A DNA stretch of 64,000 bases from an uncultured Olleya sp. (GCA_947503885.1 CANNFD010000001.1:372001-436000); one strand, 5' to 3'; counted from the first letter of the stretch, positions 1 to 8,999 are shown. Translations and numbers: made by a program. The notes: generated by a model not told the origin, from the letters alone.

Positions 1-2
1 CT

Positions 3-1655
3 ACTACTGAAAAATCTGAACATAAAATAGAAATTGAAGTTCCTAAAGCTGAAACTGAAGAACCTCAGGTAGAAATGGAAGTTGAAGCAACAAAAGAGGA
101 AATTTCTGAAACTGATAATTTAGCCAATAAACTAGTCGAAGATTTTGGACAATTTGACCCTACTTTAGAGCTGGGCAACTACCAGTTTCCGCCTTTAGAC
201 CTACTTAAAAAGTATGATAACGAAGGAGTTACAATCAATCAAGAAGAATTAGAAGAAAATAAAAACCGAATTGTAGACACTTTAAATAACTACAAGATTG
301 GTATTTCTAGTATAAAAGCAACCATAGGTCCAACAGTAACCTTATACGAGATTGTTCCAGAAGCTGGTATCCGTATCTCTAAAATTAAAAACCTAGAAGA
401 CGATATTGCGTTATCATTATCAGCGCTAGGAATACGTATTATTGCACCAATTCCTGGTAAAGGAACCATTGGTATTGAAGTTCCAAATAAAAATGCAACC
501 ATAGTTTCCATGCGTTCTGTGATTGCTTCACAAAAATTTCAAAAAACAGAAATGCACTTACCAATAGCAATTGGTAAAACGATTAGTAACGAGACCTTGG
601 TAATTGACTTAGCCAAAATGCCTCACCTATTAATGGCTGGTGCAACAGGTCAAGGTAAATCTGTAGGTTTAAATGCAGTACTAACCTCTTTATTATACAA
701 AAAGCACCCTGCAGAAGTAAAGTTTGTTTTAGTTGACCCTAAAAAAGTAGAGTTAACTTTATTTAATAAAATTGAAAGACATTATTTAGCAAAGCTTCCT
801 GATGAAGCAGAGGCTATTATAACAGACAACACTAAGGTTATACATACCCTAAACTCGTTATGTATCGAGATGGACAACCGTTACGAAATGCTTAAAAATG
901 CATTATGTCGTAATATTGTAGAGTATAACACCAAGTTTAAAGCCCGTAAATTAAATCCAAACGATGGTCATGCCTATTTACCATATATTGTTTTGGTAGT
1001 GGATGAGTTTGCCGATTTAATTATGACTGCAGGTAAAGAAGTAGAAACCCCTGTAGCACGTCTTGCACAACTAGCACGTGCAATTGGCATCCACTTAATT
1101 ATTGCAACGCAACGACCGTCTGTAAACGTAATTACAGGTATTATAAAAGCCAACTTCCCAGCACGTATTGCTTTTAGAGTGTCTAGTAAAATAGATTCTA
1201 GAACCATTTTAGATGCAGGAGGTGCGGATCAATTAATTGGACGTGGTGACATGTTATATACTCAAGGTAATGATATGATACGTATACAATGTGCGTTTGT
1301 AGACACGCCAGAGGTAGAAAAAATTGTCGATTTTATTGGTGGTCAAAAAGCCTATCCTGATGCATACTTACTTCCAGAATATGTTGGAGAAGAGAATGGC
1401 ACAAGTCTTGATGTAGATATATCAGACAGAGATGTTTTGTTTAAAGATGCTGCCGAAATTATTGTTACAGCACAACAAGGATCTGCGTCTTTATTACAAC
1501 GTAAATTAAAACTTGGTTACAATCGTGCAGGTCGTTTAATAGACCAATTAGAAGCAGCAGGTATTGTTGGTGGTTTTGAAGGTAGTAAAGCTAGACAGGT
1601 TTTAGTAACGGATTTAGTAGCACTTGATCAACTATTAGAAAACGAAAAAAAATAA
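3..1655 (+). CDS. ftsK: DNA translocase FtsK (5' end outside the window)
   Basis: FtsK/SpoIIIE motor that pumps DNA at the division septum during chromosome segregation. The reading frame is open from base 3, so the gene starts upstream of the window and the N-terminal membrane segments are missing; only an acidic linker and the motor are visible. Counting from the first internal Met at 75, the Walker A motif GATGQGKS lies at residues 189-196 and a Walker B stretch (VLVVDEFADL) near 310. The last 65 or so residues form a winged-helix gamma domain (GSASLLQRKLKLGYNRAGR) that reads orienting DNA sequences. It is followed after 14 bases by lolA, so the two may be cotranscribed. Family assignment is secure; the true start cannot be seen. 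Confidence 0.95.
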   Translation, partial: TTEKSEHKIEIEVPKAETEEPQVEMEVEATKEEISETDNLANKLVEDFGQFDPTLELGNYQFPPLDLLKKYDNEGVTINQEELEENKNRIVDTLNNYKIGISSIKATIGPTVTLYEIVPEAGIRISKIKNLEDDIALSLSALGIRIIAPIPGKGTIGIEVPNKNATIVSMRSVIASQKFQKTEMHLPIAIGKTISNETLVIDLAKMPHLLMAGATGQGKSVGLNAVLTSLLYKKHPAEVKFVLVDPKKVELTLFNKIERHYLAKLPDEAEAIITDNTKVIHTLNSLCIEMDNRYEMLKNALCRNIVEYNTKFKARKLNPNDGHAYLPYIVLVVDEFADLIMTAGKEVETPVARLAQLARAIGIHLIIATQRPSVNVITGIIKANFPARIAFRVSSKIDSRTILDAGGADQLIGRGDMLYTQGNDMIRIQCAFVDTPEVEKIVDFIGGQKAYPDAYLLPEYVGEENGTSLDVDISDRDVLFKDAAEIIVTAQQGSASLLQRKLKLGYNRAGRLIDQLEAAGIVGGFEGSKARQVLVTDLVALDQLLENEKK

Positions 1656-1669
1656 ATTACATTTAAAAA

Positions 1670-2305
1670 ATGAAAAAAGTATTAGTATTATTTTTATTAG
1701 CAACCAGTACTATTTTTGCTCAAGACAATGAAGCAAAAAAATTACTTGATGATGTATCTTTAAAAGCAAAAAGCTACACTAACATCTCCATTGACTTTAA
1801 ATATGTTTTAGAAAATTCTGAAGAAAATATAAAACAAGAAACTAAAGGAAGCGTTGTTATGGAAGGCGAAAAATACCTTCTTAATATTTTAGGAATCACT
1901 CGTATTTATGATGGCAAAAACATTTATAGTATCAGCTCGGAAGACGAAGAAGTAACCATCTCTAAGGGGAGTGATCAAGATGAAAGCACTATTACACCTA
2001 GTAAAATGCTAACGTTTTACAAAGAAGGTTTTACCTATAAGATGGATATCATTCAAAATGTTAGTGGTAGAAAAATTCAATATGTAAAATTAACTCCTAT
2101 TGATTCAAACTCTGAAATCAAAAATGTGTTATTAGGTATTGATATCAAAACAAAACACATTTATAGATTAATCGAAACAGGAAAAAACAGCACTAAAACA
2201 ACTTTGACTGTTAATTCTTTTAAAACTAATGAGACTTTATCAAAATCCTTATTTACCTTTGACAAAAATAAGTATAAAGACTATTACATCAATAAACTGG
2301 ATTAA
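1670..2305 (+). CDS. lolA: LolA-like outer-membrane lipoprotein carrier protein
   Basis: Periplasmic chaperone that ferries lipoproteins from the inner membrane Lol machinery to the outer membrane. The 211-residue product begins with a clear signal peptide (MKKVLVLFLLATSTIFAQ), and the mature part has the LolA/LolB-type beta-rich pattern (SIDFKYVLENSEENIKQETKGSVVMEGEKYLL in outline, with a C-terminal KTTLTVNSFKTN stretch). Length is normal for the family. It sits between ftsK and an LptF/G-like permease, 6 bases before the latter, so an envelope-assembly operon is likely. Bacteroidota have several LolA-like paralogues, so the client set is uncertain. Confidence 0.85.
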   Translation: MKKVLVLFLLATSTIFAQDNEAKKLLDDVSLKAKSYTNISIDFKYVLENSEENIKQETKGSVVMEGEKYLLNILGITRIYDGKNIYSISSEDEEVTISKGSDQDESTITPSKMLTFYKEGFTYKMDIIQNVSGRKIQYVKLTPIDSNSEIKNVLLGIDIKTKHIYRLIETGKNSTKTTLTVNSFKTNETLSKSLFTFDKNKYKDYYINKLD

Positions 2306-2311
2306 TTCTAA

Positions 2312-4477
2312 GTGAAAATATTAGATAGGTACATATTAACTACATATCTTAAAACCTTTATCAGCGTGTTTGTTATACTCATGCTGATTTTTGTTTTACA
2401 AGCTATATGGCTATACATAAAAGAGTTAGCAGGTAAAGACTTGGACATGGTTACCGTCTTTAAGTTTTTAATGTACATTACCCCTACTCTAATTCCATTA
2501 ATTTTACCCCTTACCATTCTATTAGCCTCCATTATGGTTTTTGGTAATTTTGCCGAAAATTATGAGTTTGCTGCAATGAAGTCGACTGGTATTTCATTAC
2601 AACGTGCTATGTCCGGATTAGGGATTTTTATTGTTGGGCTCTCTGTTTTAACCTTCTTTTTTAGTAATAACGTTATTCCTTGGGCAGAATACAACAGTTA
2701 CAACCTACGTAAAAATATTGCCAACGTTAAACCTGCAATGATTATTGCCGAAGGACAGTTTAATGATATTGGCGAAGCTTTTAATATTAAAGTAGAAGAA
2801 AAATCTGGTGAAAACGGACGCTTTTTAAAAGGCATTACCATACACAAAAAAGGGTCTAGTCGTATGTCTGGTAATTTTACCACTATTGTAGCAGACCATG
2901 GCGAATTAGCAAGCGAGAAAGATTCTAACGTGTTAAAGCTAATCCTTCATGATGGTTACTATTATGATGATACACCACCTAGGAAAGCTGTCGAACGAAA
3001 CAAAAAACCATTCAGTAAAGCCGCGTTTAAAAAACACATATTAAGTATTGATTTATCAGATTTAAATAACATTGATTTAAACGAGAAAAACGTTGACAAT
3101 AAGTACACAATGCTTAATGTTGCCGAGTTAAATTATACTATCGACTCCTTAAAAGTTGACCGTATAGAAGTCGTTGACGAGTTTTCAAATTCTATTTACA
3201 ACAGGACTAACTTACCAACTTTAAACTTAACCGTCAACTCAATTAAAGACAGTATTTATGATGGCGAAGTTTTGGACTTATTTAATACCAAACGTAAAGT
3301 GCAAGTATTAGATTATGCAGTCAATAGCGTTTCTAGTACGCAACAAATCTTAAAATCAAAGACCAATAATTTACAAATTAAAAGCTCTAATATATATAAA
3401 CACGGTATCCAGCTTCATAAAAAGTTTGCTTTAGCGGTCGCCTGTATCATCTTATTTTTTGTAGGGGCACCACTAGGCGCTTTAATACGTAAAGGAGGAC
3501 TAGGATTACCTATGGTAATTGCTATTGTCTTATTTTTAAGTTACCACTTTATCGGACTATTTGCAGAAAATAGTGCAAAAAACGGAAAACTAAACCCCGC
3601 CCTCTCCGCATGGTTTTCAACTTTAATCATGTTACCTTTAAGTATCTTTTTAACTAAACGTGCAACACAGGATAGAGGTATTTTTGAGTTTGACCATATT
3701 ATAGAACCTGTAAAAGATTGGTATACAACTAAATTTGGAAAAGGCAACGCTTTAAGCACATCCTTAGATCCAGATTACACGGTTGTAACCTTACCAAAAC
3801 AAGAAAAAAACAGTTACAAAACACTATCTAAAATTAGTACTATCAGTTTTGTTTTAAGCCTTGTATTATTTCTATTATACTTTGTCTTTAAAAACAATAA
3901 ATTGCCAATGGGTGCTTTAGCTAGTATTCAAATTAGTGCAATAGCTTTTATCGTCTTTCTTTTTAATTATATAAAATCGACTGTATCCTATAACAAGTTA
4001 ATAGGTTATACGGAGACTGGCGGAGAAGCGCTAATTCAAAAACTATTAGGAGTCATCACTTATCCGTTAACGCATTTTTTACGTGCACAAAAATTAGCTA
4101 CGGGGACCGATTATTATACTAGCGCCACAGCTTCGGAAGACACAGAATCCTTTACTACTATTACATTAGAAGAAGCCGATACTAAAAACTACAAAACCTT
4201 ATCTAAATTAAGCTTTGTGTTTTATGTCATCGCTTTAGTATTATTCATTTTATATTTTGTGTTTAAAAACAATAAATTACCGATGGTTGCTTTAGCAGGA
4301 ATTCAAATAAGTGCGATTGCATATATCGTGTTTTTATTCAACTACATTAAGACCTCAATCGAATATAAGTCACTACAAAAATTAACTAAACGTAAAGGCA
4401 ACCCTATAATAACGGTACTTGGGATACTATTATATCCTATAACCCATTATTTTAGACGTCAAAAATTAAACCCCTAG
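2312..4477 (+). CDS. LptF/LptG-family permease (YjgP/YjgQ) with duplicated C-terminal segment
   Basis: Inner-membrane subunit of the ABC transporter that extracts lipopolysaccharide and feeds the Lpt bridge. The N-terminal half has the family layout: a start motif ILDRYILTTYLKTF, three early membrane helices, a periplasmic jellyroll (residues about 110-370) and further helices (LFFVGAPLGALIRKGGLGLP). The start is GTG at 2312, six bases after the lolA stop; no better start is visible. At 721 residues it is much longer than E. coli LptF/G (about 360). The excess includes two homologous copies of a two-helix module (from about residues 500 and 626). Whether this is the F-like or G-like member cannot be told from sequence alone. 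Confidence 0.85.
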   Translation: MKILDRYILTTYLKTFISVFVILMLIFVLQAIWLYIKELAGKDLDMVTVFKFLMYITPTLIPLILPLTILLASIMVFGNFAENYEFAAMKSTGISLQRAMSGLGIFIVGLSVLTFFFSNNVIPWAEYNSYNLRKNIANVKPAMIIAEGQFNDIGEAFNIKVEEKSGENGRFLKGITIHKKGSSRMSGNFTTIVADHGELASEKDSNVLKLILHDGYYYDDTPPRKAVERNKKPFSKAAFKKHILSIDLSDLNNIDLNEKNVDNKYTMLNVAELNYTIDSLKVDRIEVVDEFSNSIYNRTNLPTLNLTVNSIKDSIYDGEVLDLFNTKRKVQVLDYAVNSVSSTQQILKSKTNNLQIKSSNIYKHGIQLHKKFALAVACIILFFVGAPLGALIRKGGLGLPMVIAIVLFLSYHFIGLFAENSAKNGKLNPALSAWFSTLIMLPLSIFLTKRATQDRGIFEFDHIIEPVKDWYTTKFGKGNALSTSLDPDYTVVTLPKQEKNSYKTLSKISTISFVLSLVLFLLYFVFKNNKLPMGALASIQISAIAFIVFLFNYIKSTVSYNKLIGYTETGGEALIQKLLGVITYPLTHFLRAQKLATGTDYYTSATASEDTESFTTITLEEADTKNYKTLSKLSFVFYVIALVLFILYFVFKNNKLPMVALAGIQISAIAYIVFLFNYIKTSIEYKSLQKLTKRKGNPIITVLGILLYPITHYFRRQKLNP
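3809..4474 (+). repeat. Intragenic tandem duplication inside the LptF/G-like gene
   Basis: Two in-frame copies of one segment, starting at 3809 and 4187, so the period is 378 bp (126 codons). The second copy stops after about 96 codons at the gene end. Both encode YKTLSK, then two hydrophobic helices around the identical LYFVFKNNKLPM and IQISAIA, then a YP(L/I)TH motif and an RxQKL tail. DNA identity is high in the helix-loop part and lower after it, so this is an old but recognisable duplication. Confidence 0.85.
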
Positions 4478-4501
4478 TTATACAAACTAAGAAATATGCA
4501 A

Positions 4502-4509
4502 TACCTTTG
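4502..4509 (+). promoter_or_regulatory. -7 promoter element (TACCTTTG) of the ribB-type gene
   Basis: TACCTTTG matches the Bacteroidota -7 consensus TAnnTTTG and lies 18 bases before the ATG at 4528. No convincing -33 TTG is present at the usual distance. It decides the start codon: the upstream TTG at 4507 falls inside the promoter element and cannot be the translation start of this transcript. Confidence 0.6.
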
Positions 4510-4527
4510 CATTTCAATACAATTGAC

Positions 4528-5682
4528 ATGATTACTACAAAAACAGAACATAAAAAAACGTTTGAATTAAATACTATTGAAGAGGCTATTCAGGATATAA
4601 AAGCTGGAAAAGTCATAATAGTTGTTGATGATGAAGACCGAGAAAACGAAGGTGATTTTCTAGCTGCTGCTGAATTAGTAACACCAGAAATGATCAATTT
4701 TATGGCGACTCATGGTCGTGGTTTAATCTGTACGCCTTTAACAGAAAAAAGATGTAAAGAATTAGATTTACATATGATGGTGACTAATAACACGGACCAT
4801 ATGGAAACTGCTTTTACAGTATCTGTAGATTTAAAAGGTCAAGGTGTTACAACAGGAATTTCGGCTGCAGACCGTTCTAAAACCGTACAAGCCTTAATCA
4901 ATCCAGAGACCAAACCTTTTGACCTAGCACGTCCAGGACATATTTTTCCTTTAGTGGCTAAAGAAGGTGGTGTATTACGTAGAACCGGACATACCGAAGC
5001 TGCTATTGATTTTGCTAGATTAGCAGGTTTACAACCCGCTGGAGTGATTGTAGAAATCATGAACGAAGACGGTACTATGGCGCGTTTACCAGAACTGATT
5101 GAAGTTGCTAAAAAGTTTGACTTAAAATTAGTCTCTATTGAAGATTTGATTGCCTACCGAATGGATCATGATTCTTTAATTGTTAAAAAAGAAGATTTTA
5201 ATATCGAAACGCGATTTGGTAGCTTCCGACTAAGAGCCTACCAACAAACCACTAATAACCAAGTGCATATTGCACTTACTAAAGGAGATTGGTCTAGCAA
5301 TGACACTGTTTTAACGCGTGTCAATTCAACTTTAGTTAATAATGATATTTTAGGGACACTAACCAATAATGCTGACGAGAAACTAGATGACATGTTCCGA
5401 GTGATAAACAACGAAGGAAAAGGCGCAATCTTATTTATCAACCAGCAATCTGCATCAATGAATTTATTGCAGCGCTTGTCCAAACTAAAAACCGAACAAA
5501 AGCCTAACACACTTGTTAAAGCGCCTGCTATAGCAATGGATAGTAAGGATTTTGGAATTGGGGCTCAGATTTTACACGATTTAAACATTCATAAATTAAA
5601 ACTAATCTCTAACTCGCAACAAACAAAACGTGTGGGTATGATTGGTTATGGATTGGAGATTGTAGAGTATGTAAATTACTAA
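4528..5682 (+). CDS. ribB: 3,4-dihydroxy-2-butanone-4-phosphate synthase fused to a degenerate GTP cyclohydrolase II domain (RibBX type)
   Basis: The N-terminal half is a normal RibB, converting ribulose 5-phosphate to the four-carbon riboflavin precursor. It shows the acidic metal-site loop [32 protein letters not shown] and the [14 protein letters not shown] block. The C-terminal half aligns with RibA ([32 protein letters not shown]) but lacks its chemistry. The three zinc cysteines (family SECLTGD...LRCDCG) are replaced by NSTLVNND and LTNNAD, and the family RQEGRGIGL motif reads NQQSASMNL. The second half therefore cannot be a working GTP cyclohydrolase II; a functional RibA must exist elsewhere. 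ATG 4528 is chosen over TTG 4507 because of the promoter position. Confidence 0.9.
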   Translation: MITTKTEHKKTFELNTIEEAIQDIKAGKVIIVVDDEDRENEGDFLAAAELVTPEMINFMATHGRGLICTPLTEKRCKELDLHMMVTNNTDHMETAFTVSVDLKGQGVTTGISAADRSKTVQALINPETKPFDLARPGHIFPLVAKEGGVLRRTGHTEAAIDFARLAGLQPAGVIVEIMNEDGTMARLPELIEVAKKFDLKLVSIEDLIAYRMDHDSLIVKKEDFNIETRFGSFRLRAYQQTTNNQVHIALTKGDWSSNDTVLTRVNSTLVNNDILGTLTNNADEKLDDMFRVINNEGKGAILFINQQSASMNLLQRLSKLKTEQKPNTLVKAPAIAMDSKDFGIGAQILHDLNIHKLKLISNSQQTKRVGMIGYGLEIVEYVNY

Positions 5683-5701
5683 TCCACTATTTACCTCATA
5701 A

Positions 5702-5737
5702 AAAAAGCTCCAATGTAAAACATTGGAGCTTTTTTAT
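5702..5737. terminator. Bidirectional intrinsic terminator
   Basis: Perfect stem AAAGCTCCAATG / CATTGGAGCTTT with loop TAAAA, A-rich on the left and T-rich on the right. It lies between two convergent genes (the ribB-type gene and the aminotransferase) and can serve both. Confidence 0.9.
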
Positions 5738-5750
5738 TAATGTATATCTA

Positions 5751-6944
5751 CTAAAGTGCTTGCTGTATGGCTGTAACCATTTGTTGTGCACGTGCTTTTA
5801 CTTCGGCTTCTGTCCAAGACAATTTTATCAAACAAGACAGGTTTCGACCTATAAAATGATCCGATTGGTCAAACGTTTTGGTTTTAAGATACGCCAATCC
5901 GTTGGTCACCTCTTTAGATACAGGATATAAAGTTTTGATGTCTTTTAGGTGCTCCCATTTTCTTACATAATGCCAATTATTGTCATAATAATGAAAACAA
6001 GCATCTACGCCAGCTGCTTTAAATCCTGCTGAAACTTTTCGTGCAGTTTCTAAATCCGGTAAAAAAAAGCTTAAAAACGCATAACTCTCTTCTCCTCCTT
6101 CAGGTACGGTCCTAAAAGTCACCTCTGGGATTGTCGCTAAAGCGTCCCTTAATATTGTATAGTTTTTTTTCTGAATGGCAATAAAATCTTTCAATCGGCG
6201 GACTTGTGCCAAACCGACTGCAGCATTTAATTCTGAAATCCTAAAATTATATCCTAAGTACGGATGCCCCTCTGCACCTCTATCATTCCCTATATGGTCA
6301 TGTCCGTGATCGGTAAACAAATCTGCATGTTTTGCATAAGTTGCATTATTAGTTACAACCGCACCGCCTTCTCCACAAGTAATGGTTTTTACAAAATCAA
6401 AACTAAAACATCCTAAGTCACCATAAGCTCCTAAAGCAGTCCCTTTATAAGTCCCACCAATTGCTTGGCAAGCATCCTCTACTAATTTTAAATTATGGGC
6501 TTTTGCTATAGCACTAAGTGCATCTAAATCCGCCATGCTCCCACACATATGCACAGGCATAATGGCTTTAGTCTTATCGGTAATCGCTGCTTTTACAGCA
6601 TTAGGGTCTAAAGTTAAGGTAGCATCAATATCCACTAAAACTGGTATAGCCCCAAGCATCATTATAGCTTCAAAACTAGCCACAAAGGTAAAACATGGAA
6701 TAATAACCTCATCTCCTGCTCCAACACCTGCTAAAGCTAGTGCTACAGAGACTGCAGCAGTCCCATTAGTAACTAATTGGGCATGATTAACTTGTAAGGT
6801 GTTTTGTAATTCTTCTTCTAACGATTTTGCTTTATAATGTCCATTGCGCATCGCATCAAATCCATAGCGCATTAATACCCCATTATCTAAAACATCTTCT
6901 ACTTCTTTTCGCTCTAAATCTCCAAAGCTTTCAAATCCTGGCAT
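5751..6944 (-). CDS. kdnA: DegT/DnrJ/EryC1/StrS aminotransferase, KdnA-like (8-amino-3,8-dideoxy-manno-octulosonate transaminase)
   Basis: PLP-dependent sugar aminotransferase of 397 residues. The PLP lysine is in SFDFVKTITCGEGG, about residue 186, and the cofactor contact is VEDACQAIGG. Several stretches match the KdnA type that makes 8-amino-Kdo for lipopolysaccharide: the opening MPGFESFGDLERKEVEDVL, FRDGF-like LMRYGFDAMRNGHYK, and DHGHDHIGNDRGAEGHP followed by NFRISELNAAVGLAQ. In Shewanella the partner oxidase KdnB is encoded beside it; no such gene is adjacent here. It could instead act in another amino-sugar pathway. The family is certain; the substrate is inferred. Confidence 0.8.
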   Translation of the reverse strand: MPGFESFGDLERKEVEDVLDNGVLMRYGFDAMRNGHYKAKSLEEELQNTLQVNHAQLVTNGTAAVSVALALAGVGAGDEVIIPCFTFVASFEAIMMLGAIPVLVDIDATLTLDPNAVKAAITDKTKAIMPVHMCGSMADLDALSAIAKAHNLKLVEDACQAIGGTYKGTALGAYGDLGCFSFDFVKTITCGEGGAVVTNNATYAKHADLFTDHGHDHIGNDRGAEGHPYLGYNFRISELNAAVGLAQVRRLKDFIAIQKKNYTILRDALATIPEVTFRTVPEGGEESYAFLSFFLPDLETARKVSAGFKAAGVDACFHYYDNNWHYVRKWEHLKDIKTLYPVSKEVTNGLAYLKTKTFDQSDHFIGRNLSCLIKLSWTEAEVKARAQQMVTAIQQAL

Positions 6945-6989
6945 CTCTTTAATATTGGTTATTAGCCAAAGCTAACAGAATTTAAGCAA

Positions 6990-7024
6990 TAAAAAAAACG
7001 CCTAAATTAAATTTAGGCGTTTTA
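6990..7024 (-). terminator. Intrinsic terminator downstream of the thioredoxin gene
   Basis: Inverted repeat AACGCCTAAATT / AATTTAGGCGTT flanked by an A-run at the left, which is a T-run on the minus strand. It lies 24 bases after the thioredoxin gene stop. Confidence 0.85.
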
Positions 7025-7047
7025 ACTATATGTACTAGTAAACTTGT

Positions 7048-7518
7048 TTAGTAATTTTCTAAAATAGACTCGATAAACGCAAAATGTCTATCGGTTTCAC
7101 GTAAAAAAGTATAGCCGGATAACTCGCCAATAACCTTTAATTTATCATTTAAAGCTACCAAATTAGGATACCCTCCAGAGGTATTATACTTGCTCACAAT
7201 TTTGTTGTTTTTTTCTTGCTGCTCTTTAGAGATAATATCTGTACGTCTAGGCATATCAATCATCACTAATACAAACTGGTCTGCTTTAGCTTCAAAAGCC
7301 TCGGTATTAAAAAAGTCTTTTTTCAACATTTTACATGGGGCACACCAATCGCTTCCTGTAAAATAAATTAAAATTGGTTTTTTAGAAGACACTGCTTCTT
7401 TTTTAGCGTCATTTAAATCGGTCAACCAATTTAAATTAGACATCTCCTCGTCATCATAATCCTGTGCATTGACAGTCATGGATAGCGTTACTATAAATAA
7501 AAGCAGTAATTTTTTCAT
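7048..7518 (-). CDS. Secreted thioredoxin-family protein
   Basis: Exported thiol-disulfide protein of 156 residues. The start is the Met that opens a typical signal peptide (MKKLLLLFIVTLSMTVNAQ), nine codons inside the longest open frame. The thioredoxin-like domain carries the redox motif GSDWCAPCKML followed by F(F/N)TEAF, as in thioredoxin_7/DUF255-like proteins that act in the periplasm. The cis-Pro loop is seen as GGYPNLVAL. A role in reducing or forming periplasmic disulfides is expected; substrates are unknown. It is a single gene with its own terminator. Confidence 0.85.
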   Translation of the reverse strand: MKKLLLLFIVTLSMTVNAQDYDDEEMSNLNWLTDLNDAKKEAVSSKKPILIYFTGSDWCAPCKMLKKDFFNTEAFEAKADQFVLVMIDMPRRTDIISKEQQEKNNKIVSKYNTSGGYPNLVALNDKLKVIGELSGYTFLRETDRHFAFIESILENY

Positions 7519-7592
7519 TAAAATGATGGTTTTATAACTATACAAAAATATTCTTTTTTATAAAATAACAATAATCTTGCCACTTTATTGTC

Positions 7593-8222
7593 TTACTTCA
7601 TAATAACACTATCTGCTATAGGTTGTCTTACTTTTTTTAAGGCAGCCATAAAATCGGTCTCAGAGCGATATCCGATAGGCATGATTAATACCGACTGTAA
7701 TCCCAATGGGGATAATTGTAAAGCCTCATCAAATTCCTTAGGCATAAAACCTTCCATTGGGCATGCATCTATTTTAAGTAGTGCGCAAACCGTCATTAAA
7801 TTACCCAATGCTAAGTAGGCTTGTTTAGTCGCCCAACGTTCTTTTTCGTCTTGAGACTTTACATTAAAATCGTTGATTAAAAATGTTTTAAACGGATTTA
7901 AAATATCATCTGGTGTGTTTCTAATGGCTTTTATGCGGTCAAAATAAGCATTGACAAACGCTGTATCCATTACAGTTTTGATACAAAATACTAAAACGTG
8001 TGAGGCTTCTCCAACTTGTTTTTGATTAAAAGCTAACGGAACTAAAGTCTCCTGCAAGGCTTTGTCTTTAACCACCACTAATTTTATAGGCTGCAACCCA
8101 TACGACGTCGCTGTTAAATTAAACGCCTCCACAAGCGTGTTTATATCTTGATCCGAGACCAGCTTTTCAGAATTAAAACTTTTAGTAGCATAGCGCCATT
8201 CAAGTTGCTTAATAATATCCAT
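7593..8222 (-). CDS. NAD(P)H-dependent oxidoreductase, nitroreductase family
   Basis: FMN-dependent nitroreductase of the NfsB/YdgI type, reducing nitro-compounds or quinones with NAD(P)H. The opening DIIKQLEWRYATKSFN is the characteristic RRA/S(T)xxxF motif that contacts FMN; TSYGLQPIKLVVVKD and the C-terminal PLGLQSVLIMPIGYRS complete the fold. The start at 8222 (MDIIKQ) fits the family better than the in-frame ATG six codons upstream, although an AGGAG lies only two bases before it. Length (209 residues) is normal. Physiological substrate unknown. Confidence 0.88.
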   Translation of the reverse strand: MDIIKQLEWRYATKSFNSEKLVSDQDINTLVEAFNLTATSYGLQPIKLVVVKDKALQETLVPLAFNQKQVGEASHVLVFCIKTVMDTAFVNAYFDRIKAIRNTPDDILNPFKTFLINDFNVKSQDEKERWATKQAYLALGNLMTVCALLKIDACPMEGFMPKEFDEALQLSPLGLQSVLIMPIGYRSETDFMAALKKVRQPIADSVIMK

Positions 8223-8359
8223 TACTCCTTTTTTATGCAAAAATAAAACTTCTTAAGCTCCTAAAAAGCATTAAATGCGAATAGATTTTGAATTGCGACA
8301 CTAAAATTTGATTTTTATATTATTGACTTTCAGTTTTTTAAAAAATAAAGCATTTTTTA

Positions 8360-8391
8360 TTTGAAAAGAACCAAAATCCTATATATATTTG
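8360..8391 (+). promoter_or_regulatory. Promoter of tRNA-Ser
   Basis: TTTG at 8360-8363 and TATATTTG at 8384-8391, separated by 20 bases, match the Bacteroidota -33/-7 promoter closely. The tRNA begins 37 bases after the -7 element. Confidence 0.85.
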
Positions 8392-8427
8392 CACTCGCAT
8401 TTAGGGAATACCTAATGAGACACTACT

Positions 8428-8512
8428 GGAGAGTTGGCAGAGTGGTCGAATGCGGCAGTCTTGAAAACTGTTGAGGGTCACACCTCCAGGGGTTCGAATC
8501 CCTTACTCTCCG
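8428..8512 (+). tRNA. tRNA-Ser (anticodon TGA)
   Basis: An 85-base cloverleaf. The acceptor arm is GGAGAGT / ACTCTCC with discriminator G, the anticodon stem GCAGT / ACTGT holds the loop CTTGAAA (anticodon TGA), a long variable arm typical of tRNA-Ser follows, and the T-loop is GGTTCGAATCC. CCA is not encoded. It marks the left edge of the accessory region and is a plausible integration hotspot. Confidence 0.97.
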
Positions 8513-8550
8513 CAAAAAAAAAACCATAACGAAAGTTATGGTTTTTTTGT
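8513..8550 (+). terminator. Terminator of tRNA-Ser
   Basis: Stem AAACCATAAC / GTTATGGTTT closed by a GAAA loop and followed by a T-run, directly after the tRNA. Confidence 0.9.
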
Positions 8551-8553
8551 TTT

Positions 8554-8999
8554 ATACAAAAATGCAAAGTTTTACTTTGGCGTTTTGTATGAAACAAAAT
8601 AATGAATCAAGCATCGCTTGATTTGGTTTTCTATGCTTGTATTGGATAACCTTGACGGGATATACAATCCCTCCCTTTATAAAAACCTACAACGTTAATT
8701 TTTAGCATTTTACACAAAATGCAAAGTTTTACTTTGACGTTTTGTATAAAACAAAATAATGAATCAAGCAACGCTTGATTTGGTTTTCTATGCTTGTATT
8801 GGATAACCTTGACGGGATATGCAATCCCTCCCTTTATAAAAACCTACAACGTTAATTTTTAGCATTTTATACAAAATACAAAGTTTTACTTTGGCGTTTT
8901 GTATGAAACAAAAAAATGAATCAAGCAACGCTTGATTTGGTTTTCTATGCTTGTAATAGATAACCTTGACGGGATATACAATCCCTTCCTTTATAAAAA
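8554..8999. repeat. 157-bp structured tandem repeat, 2.8 copies
   Basis: Copies at 8554-8711, 8712-8868 and 8869-8999 (the last truncated) are more than 90% alike by eye. Each contains several hairpins: an outer stem ATACAAAA / TTTTGTAT enclosing CAAAG-TTTTA-CTTTG; AATCAAGC / GCTTGATT; and GGGAT-ATACA-ATCCC. A further stem, GCATTTT / CAAAATGC, spans the copy junctions. No open reading frame of useful length runs through it. Function unknown. Confidence 0.9.

Noticed and set aside
4507-4527. TTG start giving seven extra residues on the ribB-type protein
   Set aside because: It overlaps the -7 promoter element TACCTTTG; the ATG at 4528 lies at a proper distance and matches the family start.
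8554-8999. CRISPR array
   Set aside because: Units are 157 bp of continuous repeat without unique spacers, and no cas genes are present.
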